A DNA stretch of 64,000 bases, taken from contig CAZNSX010000003.1 in the NCBI GenBank assembly GCA_964575845.1, forward strand, positions 434,001 through 498,000, in the 5' to 3' direction. The notes beneath the pieces are model-generated. The model searched no databases. It saw only the letters and a program-made list of their open reading frames with translations, and was not told where the DNA came from. Shown here piece by piece: positions 8,249 to 17,363 of this stretch. Within the stretch, counting starts at the first letter, position 1; each line of letters opens with the position of its first letter. This DNA comes from CAZNSX01 sp964575845 (GTDB lineage: Bacteria > UBA8248 > CAZNSX01). The position numbers and the translations under genes were made by a program.

Positions 8249-10078
8249 TCACTCAAGGGACATTACGGTCATCTTGACAGCGTCCTCATAAGACATCTTC
8301 CCTTGAGGTGGCTCGAGGCGGGTCACCACCACGGGCCGCTCCTCCAGGGCCAGCCCATCACCCTCGGCCCCTCTGATGAAAATGTTCCTGAGCCAACGGT
8401 CGTTGTCCATCTGCGGGTGGTCGCTTCGGTAGTGGGAGCCCCGGCTCTCGGTCCGATGAAGGGCCGAGCGGGCTGAGACCTCGAGCATGGTCGCAAGGTT
8501 CTCGACCTGGAGCGCGTCGATCCACTCGCGGTTGTATCTCCGATTTTTTGTCCTGAGAGAGAGGGCCGGCACCTCGCCCGTGCGAAGTTCTTGCGTTCGG
8601 CAAAGGGCCTGCTCCAGCCCGGCCCCGTTCCGGATGACCCCCACGTGTTTCCAAGCTAACTCCCGAAGCTCGCGCCTGAGGTCTATCGGGCTCGGTCCCT
8701 TAGCCCTCTCAAAGGGCCCGAAGACCTTGGCCTCGAGCGCGCTCACCCGGGCCTGATCCATGGGGACCTCCTCAACCTCGGCCGCGAACCGAGCCGCGGA
8801 CTTGCCCGCGACCGCCCCCTGGACTACGATCTGGGTGGTCGCTGCCGCGATGCGATTGGCACCCCAGAGGTTCCCTGCGCACTCGCCCGCGGCAAAGAGG
8901 CCCGGAAGACTCGTCGCGCAGCTCTCATCTATGGCAATGCCACCGATGAAGAAGTGGGCCGCAGGCCCGACCTCAACCGCATGTCCCTCCCGAAGCCGCT
9001 CAATCAAGGAGGAGAAATCGTCGCCCTGCCATTTTCCATCGCGGGTTCGAGTGCTCAGGCGGTCCGCCACCTCATGGGGAAGGTGTTTGGCTGAGAAATA
9101 TACCCCTCCGTGGGGTGTGCCGCGTCCCTGCTGGATCTCATAGAAAGAGCCGAGGGAGACTATCTCCTTGGTGCTGTTCTCCAGGTGAACGGGGTCCCAC
9201 CGGTGCATGAACCTCACACCGGCACTGTTGAGCAGGTGGCCGGACACCGTCCTTGGGATCACATAGATGAAGATGCTCCCGCGCCGGATGGGAGGCCAGA
9301 TGAGGACGTTAGGGCAGAACTGGACCATTTCGGCGTCCACGAGCTCCGCGCCGGCCCGGAAGGCCATGGCCTGCCCATCGCCCGTCAGGTCATCGGAGCA
9401 GCTCGTAAAAGGGTAGAGCTGGGGCCAGCCGCCTGTGGCCAGCACGACGGCCTTTGCACTCACCACCAGAAAACGCCCTCTCCTCAGGTCAAGACCAACG
9501 GCACCCACAACCCGACCGCGGGATGTGAGGAGGTCTGTGGCCATGAAGTCCTCGATCACCTGGACTTTCTTCTCCCGCAAACCACGGCGAAGGGCGTTTG
9601 CGATCTCTATTCCGGGCGTTATGATGCCTCGGGGGTAGCGCTCGCCGTGCGCCCGGGTGAAGGTATGAACCTTGAGACCCCAACCGAGGAGCTCGCGAAC
9701 CCTCTCCGGTGCATCCCGCACATAGACCTCGACGAGCTTCTGGTTATTGAGATAGAGGCCCTCGGTGATTATGTCCTCGGCGAACTGCTCGGGACTGTCG
9801 GCTGGGTCACCCTTGAACCCCATCTCGCAGGCGGTGCGGCTGTCCACCATGATGTCGGCACCCGCCATGGGCGTCACGCCGGAGCGGGCCGTGCGGCCTT
9901 TAACGGCCAGAACGACGCGGCTTCCACCACGGGCCGCCTCGAGTGCAGCCCGCATACCCCCACCGCCGCCCAGGACGAGAACATCTGTGGAGACAACCTC
10001 TTGAGGCAAGAGCCATCCCCCGCTAAAATACTTCGAAATCAGGGACGCGCGCCGAGACTGAGCGCCACCCTTCAGCAT
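8249..10078 (-). CDS. FAD-dependent fumarate reductase/succinate dehydrogenase-like flavoprotein
   Basis: A 609-residue second member of the FrdA/AprA superfamily in this locus. The motif TDVLVLGGGGGMRAALEAARGG is near residues 31-52, and IGGIAIDESCATSLPGLFAAGECAGN closes the FAD site. The C-terminus has the RTESRGSHYRSDHP segment. It is followed by the 2Fe-2S protein on the same strand and converges with the other flavoprotein operon. The first 25 residues before the FAD motif are atypical, and a TTG at 10009 behind GGGGGATGG is a possible true start. The substrate is unknown. Confidence 0.85.
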   Translation of the reverse strand: MLKGGAQSRRASLISKYFSGGWLLPQEVVSTDVLVLGGGGGMRAALEAARGGSRVVLAVKGRTARSGVTPMAGADIMVDSRTACEMGFKGDPADSPEQFAEDIITEGLYLNNQKLVEVYVRDAPERVRELLGWGLKVHTFTRAHGERYPRGIITPGIEIANALRRGLREKKVQVIEDFMATDLLTSRGRVVGAVGLDLRRGRFLVVSAKAVVLATGGWPQLYPFTSCSDDLTGDGQAMAFRAGAELVDAEMVQFCPNVLIWPPIRRGSIFIYVIPRTVSGHLLNSAGVRFMHRWDPVHLENSTKEIVSLGSFYEIQQGRGTPHGGVYFSAKHLPHEVADRLSTRTRDGKWQGDDFSSLIERLREGHAVEVGPAAHFFIGGIAIDESCATSLPGLFAAGECAGNLWGANRIAAATTQIVVQGAVAGKSAARFAAEVEEVPMDQARVSALEAKVFGPFERAKGPSPIDLRRELRELAWKHVGVIRNGAGLEQALCRTQELRTGEVPALSLRTKNRRYNREWIDALQVENLATMLEVSARSALHRTESRGSHYRSDHPQMDNDRWLRNIFIRGAEGDGLALEERPVVVTRLEPPQGKMSYEDAVKMTVMSLE

Positions 10079-10093
10079 CTTTCATTGAGAGGC

Positions 10094-10123
10094 AATATAA
10101 GGGGGTCTAGTGAGATTTTTCAA
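10094..10123 (-). promoter_or_regulatory. Candidate promoter of the flavoprotein/2Fe-2S operon
   Basis: On the minus strand TTGAAA and TATATT are separated by 18 bases. The start point would fall near 10087, only about nine bases before the ATG at 10078. Either the message is nearly leaderless or translation begins at the TTG at 10009. Confidence 0.35.
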
Positions 10124-10316
10124 GTCAAGATCTTCTTCCCCCTGGAGCGGGTCTGACCTGGCCACGGGTCTTTTTCCCGGCCTTAGACCTGTGTGGGGAA
10201 GGCTCCGCCCATAAACTAGGAGACCACATGACCAACTCCGAGGAGGGGTACTATCGGATAATCGCGGCTTGGGCCCAGCTGAAAAACCTTTTTTCCTCAC
10301 TGAAAGGAGGGCAAGC

Positions 10317-10796
10317 ATGAAAGAGGAGCTCAAGAGGGTTTCCCAGGAATCTGCGGAGTTCTTCGCCAATTTCTTCTCCATCATCGGCCGCAGGCTCATA
10401 GAGCGGTACGGGGAGGAAGGCAAGGCTCTTCTGCGTGAGGGCTGCCGGGAGTTTGGACTCGCGCGCGGGCGCTCACTCAGAGCGAGAGTGGAGGAGCTGG
10501 GCCTCCAGCCCGACTTGGAAAATTTTACGGCCCACTATAATCTCCCCATGAAGCGAGCCTGGCGGGCCGAACGGGAGGAGACAGCCACCCACCGTCACTC
10601 CAGGATAAGTTTCTGCCCCTTTTGGAAGTTCTGGGAGCAGCAGGGTGTTGCTGACATCGGGCTAATTTATTGCGATGAAGTGGACCCGGCCATCCGCGAG
10701 GGATATTCCAATGCCCTGAAGCATGAGAATCTCCAGAACCCTCTGCGTACGGGCGGGGACATTTGCGAGCAGCGCGATGAGTACACCCCGGAGTGA
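10317..10796 (+). CDS. L-2-amino-thiazoline-4-carboxylate hydrolase family protein
   Basis: A 159-residue protein whose C-terminal half has the pattern of the ATC hydrolase-like family: CPFWKFWEQQG, then GLIYCDEVDPAIREGY, then NLQNPLRTGGDICEQR. These conserved Cys/Asp segments define the family, named for hydrolysis of aminothiazoline carboxylate to cysteine derivatives. Most members are uncharacterised and often lie beside amino-acid or redox genes. The ATG at 10317 follows GAAAGGAGG. An upstream in-frame GTG at 10269 has no ribosome site. It is a single gene with no obvious operon. Confidence 0.65.
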   Translation: MKEELKRVSQESAEFFANFFSIIGRRLIERYGEEGKALLREGCREFGLARGRSLRARVEELGLQPDLENFTAHYNLPMKRAWRAEREETATHRHSRISFCPFWKFWEQQGVADIGLIYCDEVDPAIREGYSNALKHENLQNPLRTGGDICEQRDEYTPE

Positions 10797-10892
10797 ACCC
10801 CCTCCAGTCTCTAGCCTCCCCTCAAGAGAAGAAAATGAGATTGAACATCCATTGCCGCCAACTACTGTATCTCTCATGAATAAACATGGAAG

Positions 10893-11117
10893 ATAGATGC
10901 CAGCTGGATAGCGAAAAGGCTCAAGGCCCTGGGAGAAGAGACTCCGACTGGCTTCATGGCCCTGGTACCTGGCGAAGCCCTTATTGCCAGTGTAAGGGTA
11001 GAGCAGGCTGAGAAGATCCTGAAGGAGCCTGAGGCTCGTAAAAGTAACGGCGAGAAAGGGAAGGGCGCTGGGGCTGCGGCAGACATTGCCGTCTTGGCGG
11101 AGGAAACGGGAAGCTAG
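10893..11117 (+). pseudogene. Unrecognised degraded coding remnant
   Basis: One frame reads IDASWIAKRLKALGEETPTGFMALVPGEALIAS and continues to a TAG at 11115, after which the same frame stays open and Glu/Lys-rich for about 80 bases. There is no start codon behind a ribosome site, and the flanks are IS remnants. I do not recognise the family. It looks like a broken gene rather than an active one. Confidence 0.3.
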
Positions 11118-11240
11118 GAGGATGCCGCAAGAATAGAGACCGCCGAAGAGGCTTTGCAGCTGATTGAAGAGCTGAAGGCCAAGAAAAACGGGCGAAGCGG
11201 CTTCCTTTACGTGAGCAGCGCGTCCTGCTGCTCTTCTCCC

Positions 11241-11375
11241 TTAGGCTCTCATCACATCATAGAGGTGCTGCCGGCTGACTCCCATCACCCGGCAGGCCTC
11301 AGAAACACTCTTGAGATACTCGGCCAACTCCAGTAGATTCATCTTACATCTTACCAGCTTCTCTTGTGTGGTCAT
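11241..11375 (-). pseudogene. IS481-family transposase N-terminal remnant
   Basis: The minus strand has AAGAGGAGA, ATG, then MTTQEKLVRCKMNLLELAEYL and ACRVMGVSRQHLYDVMRA before a stop. This is the N-terminal helix-turn-helix of IS481-type transposases, normally followed by an rve integrase domain of more than 200 residues. Only 44 residues remain. The TGT...GACAGACCTGAGTTGACA segment at 11448-11475 upstream on the same strand fits an IS481-type terminal repeat. Confidence 0.65.
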
Positions 11376-11447
11376 CGGGTATCTCCTCTTGAAGTTTTCT
11401 TGGTCTTCTTCTTGAGGGGGTGCCCAACCACACGAGGTGGCTAACTG

Positions 11448-11576
11448 TCAACTCAGGTCTGTCCTACTACACATTAGTCGAAGCTGAGAGACGCTCATCT
11501 GCAAAGGCTCGATCTCCAGCTCAGCGTCGCGCAGCCTGCCGATGGTCCGCTCCGCTGTGTGACGTGTGTTGCTCAT
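11448..11576 (-). pseudogene. IS3-family OrfA N-terminal remnant
   Basis: The minus strand encodes MSNTRHTAERTIGRLRDAELEIE and stops after 42 residues. The start matches the IS3 OrfA pattern M-S-x-R-R/x-H-T-x-E-x-I-I-x-K-L-R-E-A-E. The reading frame ends where the IS481-like terminal sequence begins, consistent with an IS481 element having landed inside an IS3 element. Everything beyond is deleted. Confidence 0.55.
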
Positions 11577-11650
11577 ATCCAATCCCCCTTTCATACTCCA
11601 TCCTGGCCGAAATCACTCACATTCCCTGTGGACCGACCTGAGGGGGACAC

Positions 11651-11956
11651 GTCACCTTTTTCCCGCCTTTTCCTTTGATTTCCCGGCAAAATATTTTTTG
11701 CTATCATGGATTTGGGCATGCGGAGCCGCCCCTGGGGTTTGAGTTTTTTCCTTCTCCTTCCCCAGCCCCCTCACTCAAACTTCAAGAAAGCTATTCCATC
11801 CGCTCTAGGCGGTGCCACATGCTTTGCATCGTCGACTCGTTCACGGTTTCCCCATCATGCGTGATTGCCCGCAGATGCGGACGCGCCAAATGGGGGGTCA
11901 TTCACCCGTCTCGGTCCTTCCGGCGGTAAGCTTTATCGAGAGCATGCCCTTCCCAC
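11651..11956. other. Intergenic, nothing recognised
   Basis: About 300 bases between the IS remnant and the end of the lyase gene. I see T- and C-rich sequence, no convincing ORF, and no clear hairpin. Confidence 0.4.
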
Positions 11957-12847
11957 TCATGAAAAAAGACAGGTTTCCCTGAGGTAACCCTCCAGGGATT
12001 CCCTCTCCTCCGCGTCCAGGGGCTGATAGGGCGGGTGGGGGTCTCCAACATCAATGCCGACGACTTTCATGGCCGCCTTCATCACAGGCGCCAGCCCCTT
12101 GCGGATCCATAGAGCTGGAAACAGTGCGAATTGCCTCTGGATATCGACCGCTCGTTCCAGATCGCCGCACCTGAAGGCCTGGAGCAGCTCGAAGGCGATC
12201 TTCGCCCCCGGAGGAGGCATCGTCGCTCCGGATCCTCCCAGCAGGAGAGAGATGAGGAGCATCTCCATGGTCGTGAAGTAGTGGGCATGGCCGCTCCGAT
12301 CGATCTCCACAATAAGCCGCGAGACCCGCCGAAGATCTCTGGAACTCTCCTTAAAGTAGCGGACACTGTCGAGCTGGGCGAGTTCCACCATCCAGTCGGG
12401 CGGGACCTCCGCCCCGGGGCCGGGGTTGTGGTACACGACGATGGGAAGACGCGTCTCTCGGGCAATAGCCTCGAAATAGCTGAGGAGGTCCTTAAGTCCG
12501 GGAGGACCCCCGAAAGGGCGGAGCGGAGCCAGCGCCTGGATGGCCTCCGCCCCAAGGTCCTCGGCCAGGTGGGCCAACTCGACGGCTGTCCGAAATGAGG
12601 GGTGGGAGACACCCACGATCACCGGACGGCGGTCGCCCACGCACTGAAGTGTGCGGCGGATGAGGTCCGTCCTCGCTCCATGGGAGAGGTATTGATACTC
12701 CTGGGTCTCTACTGCGGCCGCCTCGATGGCTGAAGCCTTGCAGGTCTCGACGACGTAATCGATCTCTCTTTCCAGGGCCGAGTCATCCACCCGCAAGTCG
12801 GGCGTGAAGGGCGTGAGAGGGGGAACGAGAAGTCCGGGAATTTCCAC
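11957..12847 (-). CDS. Dihydrodipicolinate synthase/N-acetylneuraminate lyase family aldolase
   Basis: A 296-residue class I (beta/alpha)8 aldolase. The Schiff-base lysine is K166 in RYFKESSRD and the partner tyrosine is Y139 in VVYHNPG, both at the usual spacing. The GTTGE pyruvate-carboxylate loop of true DapA is replaced by a VETQEY segment, so a role in lysine synthesis is unlikely. A catabolic lyase or hydratase acting on a 2-oxo acid is more probable. The GTG start follows AAGGAG. It is monocistronic and divergent from the TRAP operon, so it may serve the same pathway. Confidence 0.8.
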   Translation of the reverse strand: MEIPGLLVPPLTPFTPDLRVDDSALEREIDYVVETCKASAIEAAAVETQEYQYLSHGARTDLIRRTLQCVGDRRPVIVGVSHPSFRTAVELAHLAEDLGAEAIQALAPLRPFGGPPGLKDLLSYFEAIARETRLPIVVYHNPGPGAEVPPDWMVELAQLDSVRYFKESSRDLRRVSRLIVEIDRSGHAHYFTTMEMLLISLLLGGSGATMPPPGAKIAFELLQAFRCGDLERAVDIQRQFALFPALWIRKGLAPVMKAAMKVVGIDVGDPHPPYQPLDAEERESLEGYLRETCLFS

Positions 12848-12979
12848 GAGTCAAAATCTCCTTGATCGCGCGGGATCCGGTGGTGTGCCAAGCCCCCCTG
12901 TGTCCGCCGGAATTCTATCCAGAAGACGTCACCGGGTCAAATGGAGATTCCCCAATAAAGCTCTAACTAAGGAGAGCGC

Positions 12980-13008
12980 TTGACAATATTCTTTATATCT
13001 TATAACTT
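12980..13008 (+). promoter_or_regulatory. Candidate promoter of the hydrolase/TRAP/enamidase operon
   Basis: TTGACA at 12980 is followed by an AT-rich stretch with TATAAC (15-base spacer) or TAACTT (17-base spacer). The leader to the ATG at 13192 would be about 175 bases. Confidence 0.45.
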
Positions 13009-13191
13009 CAATTACTATTTTGAGATGGTATTTTTTCAATCTCAAAACCCATCCTCAATTTTTTGGCCTTGGGAAGGTAGGGCCCTATTTCCAAGAGAGC
13101 CCGCCTCCTCTTTCCCTTTGTTGGAGGAGGGAAAGTTCTGACGCATTGACGCCGGGAACCTGGCATACGGTCGAAGAGGAGGGAGGCGCAA

Positions 13192-14298
13192 ATGTTCGAT
13201 TTCTTTCCTGGAAAGCCAGAATGGAACATCCAAACCATGCGGCTCATCGCCCAGGTGCCCTATGGCGGCGCCGATATGTTTGATTGCATGGCAGCGGTTG
13301 AGCGGATTCAGCCGGGCGATGGGGAAAGCTGGCAGACGGAATGGCAGAAGCTTGCCGAAAAGGCCGAATCCCGGGCACAGACGGCGCTGGCCGACGGTCA
13401 CGAAGCGACGGCGATGAAGCATTACTTCTTCGCGAGCGCATACTACCGCCAGTCGGATTTCTTCTTGCCGGGGCGCGACCCGCGCAAGCGCGAGCTTTTC
13501 CTTCGCACTAACGCGTGTTTTCAGGCTGGGGCGAAGCTTCACTCCCCCGTCATCGAGCCAATCGAGGTTCCTTGCGCCGACGAACGGTATGCCGGCTACT
13601 TCTGCCCGCCGTGCAACCCTCCTGCGGAAAAATGGCCCGCCGTCCTCTTCTTGGGGGGAGCGGACTCTCTTGCGGAGGAGATCTTCTTCTTTGGCGGCAT
13701 AGAGCTCGGCAGGCGGTCGATGGCCTTGCTCCTCGTGGATACACCAGGCCGCGCCTCCTCGCTCCGGCTCAAAAACATCTATAGCCGCTACGATTATGAA
13801 GTGCCGGTCAAGGCGGTCATCGACTACCTTGCCGCAAGGCCTGAGGTGGACCCTGACAGGATAGGCCTCATCGGAGTCAGCATGGCCGGTTACTATGCTC
13901 CGCGCGCGGCCGCATTCGAAAAGCGCATCAAGGCCATGGTGCTGTGGTGCGCGTGTTACAGCGTGCTCGACGACCTGTACGACTTCTATCCGCCCCTCCA
14001 AGGCCAGATACAGTGGCTCCTCGGCGCCAAAAACGATGCCGAAGCACGCGAGAAGCTCAAAGACTTTAACCTGGCGGGTGTGGCCAAACAGATCACGTGT
14101 CCCACGCTTGTTTCCCACGGCGCAGGCGACACGCTGATGAACCCGCAAGGGGCGGTGCGGCTCTTCGAGGAAATTTCGAGTGCCGACAAAGAGCTGAAGA
14201 TCTGGCAGGGCGAGGAAGGCGGGACCGTCCACGTCAATTACGACAACTGGTCGATCTCCATCCCCTTCATGATGGACTGGCTCGCCGAGCGGCTTTAG
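13192..14298 (+). CDS. FrsA-like alpha/beta hydrolase
   Basis: A 368-residue two-part hydrolase. A helical N-terminal segment (about residues 40-120) is followed by an alpha/beta-hydrolase core. The nucleophile elbow is GVSMAG with Ser230. The acid is probably the Asp in SHGAGDTLMNP and the His is in GTVHVNYDNW near residue 348. This layout is shared by FrsA/DUF1100 esterases and 2,6-dihydropseudooxynicotine hydrolase, which cleave C-C or ester bonds. AGGAGGGAGG precedes the ATG. It heads an operon with a TRAP transporter and an enamidase-type amidohydrolase, so it probably acts in the same degradative route. Confidence 0.8.
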   Translation: MFDFFPGKPEWNIQTMRLIAQVPYGGADMFDCMAAVERIQPGDGESWQTEWQKLAEKAESRAQTALADGHEATAMKHYFFASAYYRQSDFFLPGRDPRKRELFLRTNACFQAGAKLHSPVIEPIEVPCADERYAGYFCPPCNPPAEKWPAVLFLGGADSLAEEIFFFGGIELGRRSMALLLVDTPGRASSLRLKNIYSRYDYEVPVKAVIDYLAARPEVDPDRIGLIGVSMAGYYAPRAAAFEKRIKAMVLWCACYSVLDDLYDFYPPLQGQIQWLLGAKNDAEAREKLKDFNLAGVAKQITCPTLVSHGAGDTLMNPQGAVRLFEEISSADKELKIWQGEEGGTVHVNYDNWSISIPFMMDWLAERL

Positions 14299-14323
14299 CA
14301 CACCGGGTTCTAGAAGTGTTCTC

Positions 14324-14944
14324 GTGAGCGCAGGCTGGTCCGACCGTCAGGATGGGTTCTCCAGAACCTTTGCGGGGCGCGCAATCGTGGGGAATCGTGA
14401 TTTCATAAGCCGTTTCATGAACTGGCTTCGGCTGGCTCTGGGGCTCGTCACTATCGCAGCGGTCACAATCAATTTGGTCAATGTCATCGGCCGCTATGTC
14501 TTTCTGAGGCCGATCAAGGCGACCGACGAAATCATGATTTTTATGTGGGCCTGGACCGTGTTCCTCGGAGCGGTGGTGGTGAGTTGGAAGAACTCGCACC
14601 TGAAGATAGAAGTGCTTTCGTCGATTCTGCCCGTTGGATTGCGCCGGGTCATCAGCGTTGGAGGCCTCGTGATCCTGATTGGCGTCCTCGCATTTACCTT
14701 CTCGCAATCTTTGCAGTTTCTCTCTCTCATTAACCGGATTGGCCAAACGAGCATAGCCGCCGGGATTCCGATGGTCATCCCACACAGCGCCATACCGATC
14801 GGGTTCGGGTTGATAATCCTCATCACCTTGCTGCGGCTCCGTAACGAGGTGCTGGGTCCCCGGGAAAGCATGCCGGACGAGGCGTCGGCCGAAAGTAAGT
14901 TCGAGCCGGCGCCTGACGGTGAAAGCCACTCCACGCCCCAATGA
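14324..14944 (+). CDS. dctQ: TRAP transporter small permease (DctQ/YiaM type)
   Basis: A 206-residue inner-membrane protein with four hydrophobic helices and the DctQ signature NVIGRYVFLRPIKATDEIMIFMW near residues 47-70. It forms the small membrane subunit of a TRAP importer with DctM and DctP downstream, taking up a carboxylate-type solute with an ion gradient. The given GTG adds about 31 polar residues before the first helix. The ATG at 14417 gives a more usual length, and neither has a strong ribosome site. The polar tail after residue 180 is longer than average. Confidence 0.85.
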   Translation: MSAGWSDRQDGFSRTFAGRAIVGNRDFISRFMNWLRLALGLVTIAAVTINLVNVIGRYVFLRPIKATDEIMIFMWAWTVFLGAVVVSWKNSHLKIEVLSSILPVGLRRVISVGGLVILIGVLAFTFSQSLQFLSLINRIGQTSIAAGIPMVIPHSAIPIGFGLIILITLLRLRNEVLGPRESMPDEASAESKFEPAPDGESHSTPQ

Positions 14945-14981
14945 GGGGGATCGACTTTGCGGTTGGCGGGGAGGCTGTTCC

Positions 14982-16256
14982 GTGATCTGGTCTATGGTCG
15001 TGCTGCCGGTTGCTCTGCTGCTGCTGGGATTACCGATTTACCTCGTGCTGCTGGCGACGGGGACGGCCGTGCTAGTCTTCCAGATGGACATCCCTTTCAT
15101 GGCCCTGCACCAGATGCTTTTCGGCGGGGTCGACAAATTCTCCCTCCTCGCGATTCCCTTTTTCATCTTTGCCGGCGAGATCATGGCCCAGGGTGGGATT
15201 TCCAAACGTATCCTGGATTGGGTGTTGTCGGTCATCGGCAGCCAGCGCGGGAGCCTCGGCCTGACGGTAGTCGGGAGCTCTACGATCTTTGGGGCGATGT
15301 CGGGGTCAAGTCCGGCGACGGTCGCGGCCGTGGGGCGGCTGGCCTATCCCTCGCTGCTTGAGCGCGGCTACAGCAAGTCCTTTTCCACCGCCCTCATCGC
15401 CTCTTCCGGCAGTATCGCGATCGTGATCCCTCCGAGTATCGGGATGATTCTCTACGGCGTCGCGGCGGAGGAGTCGGTGCCGAAGCTGTTCGCGGCGGGC
15501 ATTCTCCCGGGCATTGTCATTGCCACCGTGATGTCCCTCTTTATCGTTTTCCAGGCGCATCGCCACGGGCTCAGCAAGTCTGCCGGCTTTCGTTGGGACG
15601 TGTTTCTCGCAGCGACCAAGCACAGCGTCTGGGCCCTCGGGACACCAGTGATCATACTTGGTGGTATATACGCCGGTTTCTTTTCCCCGACAGAGGCCGC
15701 CGGCATTGCCTGTGTCTATGCCGCCTTGGTGTCCAAATTCGCCTATCGTGAGGCCAGTTGGCGCAAGATTTTGGACATGGCTGCGTCTTCGGTGTTCCTT
15801 ACAGCGCAGATCATGATCATTGCAGCGTCGGCCGGGGTTTTTTCCTGGTTGCTCACGATCAGCGGGGTCCCCCAGGCAACCACAGCCTACGTGGGGGGCC
15901 TTGATGTAGCGCCTTGGATGATGCTTCTGGCAATCAACATTTTCTTGTTGTTCGTCGGATGCATTATCGACCCAACCTCCGCAATCCTTGTGCTGACACC
16001 GCTACTGCTGCCGATTGTCCGATCTATTGGCGTCGACCCCATCCATTTCGGGATCATCATGACGGTGAACCTCAGCATCGGCATGTTCACACCGCCCTTC
16101 GGGCTTAACATTTTCATGGCGCAGTCGCTATTCGAAGTGCCGGCACGGGTGATCTATCGCGGCCTTTTGCCCTTCATCGCGATACAGACCCTTGCGCTGC
16201 TCATCATCACATACGTCCCCGAGCTTTCTCTCTTAATGACGAGGTACTTAGGGTGA
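14982..16256 (+). CDS. dctM: TRAP transporter large permease (DctM type)
   Basis: About 424 residues with 11-12 hydrophobic segments and DctM landmarks: GGVDKFSLLAIPFFIFAGEIM near the start, GSSTIFGAMSGSSPATVAAVG, ASSGSIAIVIPPSIGMILYG, and FGIIMTVNLSIGMFTPPFGLN near the end. It is the transport subunit of the TRAP system. The GTG at 14982 follows GGGGAGG at normal distance and leaves dctQ intact. An earlier in-frame ATG at 14919 would add about 20 non-membrane residues and overlap dctQ. Confidence 0.92.
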   Translation: MIWSMVVLPVALLLLGLPIYLVLLATGTAVLVFQMDIPFMALHQMLFGGVDKFSLLAIPFFIFAGEIMAQGGISKRILDWVLSVIGSQRGSLGLTVVGSSTIFGAMSGSSPATVAAVGRLAYPSLLERGYSKSFSTALIASSGSIAIVIPPSIGMILYGVAAEESVPKLFAAGILPGIVIATVMSLFIVFQAHRHGLSKSAGFRWDVFLAATKHSVWALGTPVIILGGIYAGFFSPTEAAGIACVYAALVSKFAYREASWRKILDMAASSVFLTAQIMIIAASAGVFSWLLTISGVPQATTAYVGGLDVAPWMMLLAINIFLLFVGCIIDPTSAILVLTPLLLPIVRSIGVDPIHFGIIMTVNLSIGMFTPPFGLNIFMAQSLFEVPARVIYRGLLPFIAIQTLALLIITYVPELSLLMTRYLG

Positions 16257-16334
16257 TGGAACACTTTCGGATGAGGACCGCGCGCGGTTGAAGCCACGGT
16301 CGTTCAATTTTCCCTAGCTGAGGAGGAAACGACA

Positions 16335-17363
16335 ATGCGTGCAAAGGCCCAGGTGATTTCGCAATGGATTTTGTGTCTCATCGTTCTTGCGGTGTCGATT
16401 ACGCTTGCAGCCGGGGCGCGCGTGACGCTCGCCCAGACCTTCAAGATGAAGATGTCGACCCCCACGATCAATGACGTTAACCATCAATGGATAAAGCGCT
16501 TTAAAGCGAGGATAGAGAAGCGTGTAGGCGACCGCCTTAAAGTTGAAATCTACCCGGCGAGTCAGCTCGGTTCGATCCCACGACAGGTCGATGGCTTGCT
16601 CACCGGGACCATCGAGTCCTTTACGAGCCCGCCATCCTTCGTGGTCGGGAGTGCTCCGAAGTGGCAGATCTTCGATGCGCCCGGGCTTTTCGATAGCCCC
16701 CAGCATGTTAACAGGGTTGTCTCGGATAAAGACTTTCGCGAGCATTTCCTAAAGCTCGGCGAGGACAAGGGGTTCAAGCCCATCGGCATATTCTTCAACA
16801 GCGGGCTGAACGTGCTGTCCCGCAAGCCCATCCGCAGGCTTGCCGATTTTAGGGGCAAGAAGATCCGGACGTTCTCATCACCCCTGCAAACAGTGCCCAT
16901 GGAAGTGCTCGGCGCGACGCCGGTGCCGATGCCCTTGATCGAAGTCCTGCCCGCCCTGCAAAGCGGCACCATCGACGGGTTGTTGGCCGGCATAACGATC
17001 ATGAGCGCGTTCAAGTACTACGATACGGCTAAACCGGTGACTGTCACGGATCATACACTCCTTGTCTCCGTCACCTACCTCAGCAAAATCTGGTTCGACC
17101 GCCTGCCCAAGGACCTGCAACAGGCCATCGTCGAGGAAGGGAGCAAGGTCGACCAAGAGATATTCGAGTGGGCGCTCTGGAACCTTAAGCGGACTTACAA
17201 GGTCTGGACCGATAATGGCGGGGAACTAATCCATCTGTCGGCGGATGAGCAGGCCAAGATGATGAAGGACATGGCCCGCGCCGGCGCGGAGGTATTGTCC
17301 AAGGACCCCGGTGTAAAGGCGGAATACGACATTCTAACCAAGTTCGTCGAAAAGCACCGGTAA
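16335..17363 (+). CDS. dctP: TRAP transporter solute receptor (DctP family)
   Basis: A 342-residue periplasmic receptor with a Sec signal peptide ending near ARVTLAQ (about residue 34). The DctP/TAXI-like fold is visible from GDRLKVEIYPASQLG, RLADFRGKKIRTFSSPLQ (which contains the conserved ligand-binding arginine of the family) and LPALQSGTIDGLLAG. GAGGAGG lies eight bases before the ATG. It completes the QMP transporter. The substrate is probably a carboxylate, to be metabolised by the hydrolase, DUF1185 protein and amidohydrolase of the same operon. Confidence 0.9.
   Translation: MRAKAQVISQWILCLIVLAVSITLAAGARVTLAQTFKMKMSTPTINDVNHQWIKRFKARIEKRVGDRLKVEIYPASQLGSIPRQVDGLLTGTIESFTSPPSFVVGSAPKWQIFDAPGLFDSPQHVNRVVSDKDFREHFLKLGEDKGFKPIGIFFNSGLNVLSRKPIRRLADFRGKKIRTFSSPLQTVPMEVLGATPVPMPLIEVLPALQSGTIDGLLAGITIMSAFKYYDTAKPVTVTDHTLLVSVTYLSKIWFDRLPKDLQQAIVEEGSKVDQEIFEWALWNLKRTYKVWTDNGGELIHLSADEQAKMMKDMARAGAEVLSKDPGVKAEYDILTKFVEKHR

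Larger units (their letters stand above)
11241..11650 (-). mobile_element. Nested IS3/IS481 remnant
   Basis: A composite of decayed insertion sequences. From the right, a terminal segment (11577-11650, including GTCCACAGGGAATGTG on the minus strand) leads into an OrfA start. That is cut by an IS481-type end, which is followed by an IS481 transposase start. The 11569-11650 segment is clearly related to 19675-19752. No intact transposase survives. Confidence 0.55.

Noticed and set aside
9110..10156. 348-codon plus-strand frame opposite the second flavoprotein
   Set aside because: Antisense shadow of a high-GC gene with FAD motifs on the other strand.
13042..14301. 419-codon minus-strand frame opposite the FrsA-like hydrolase
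   Set aside because: Antisense shadow. The plus strand has a ribosome site and a GVSMAG nucleophile elbow.
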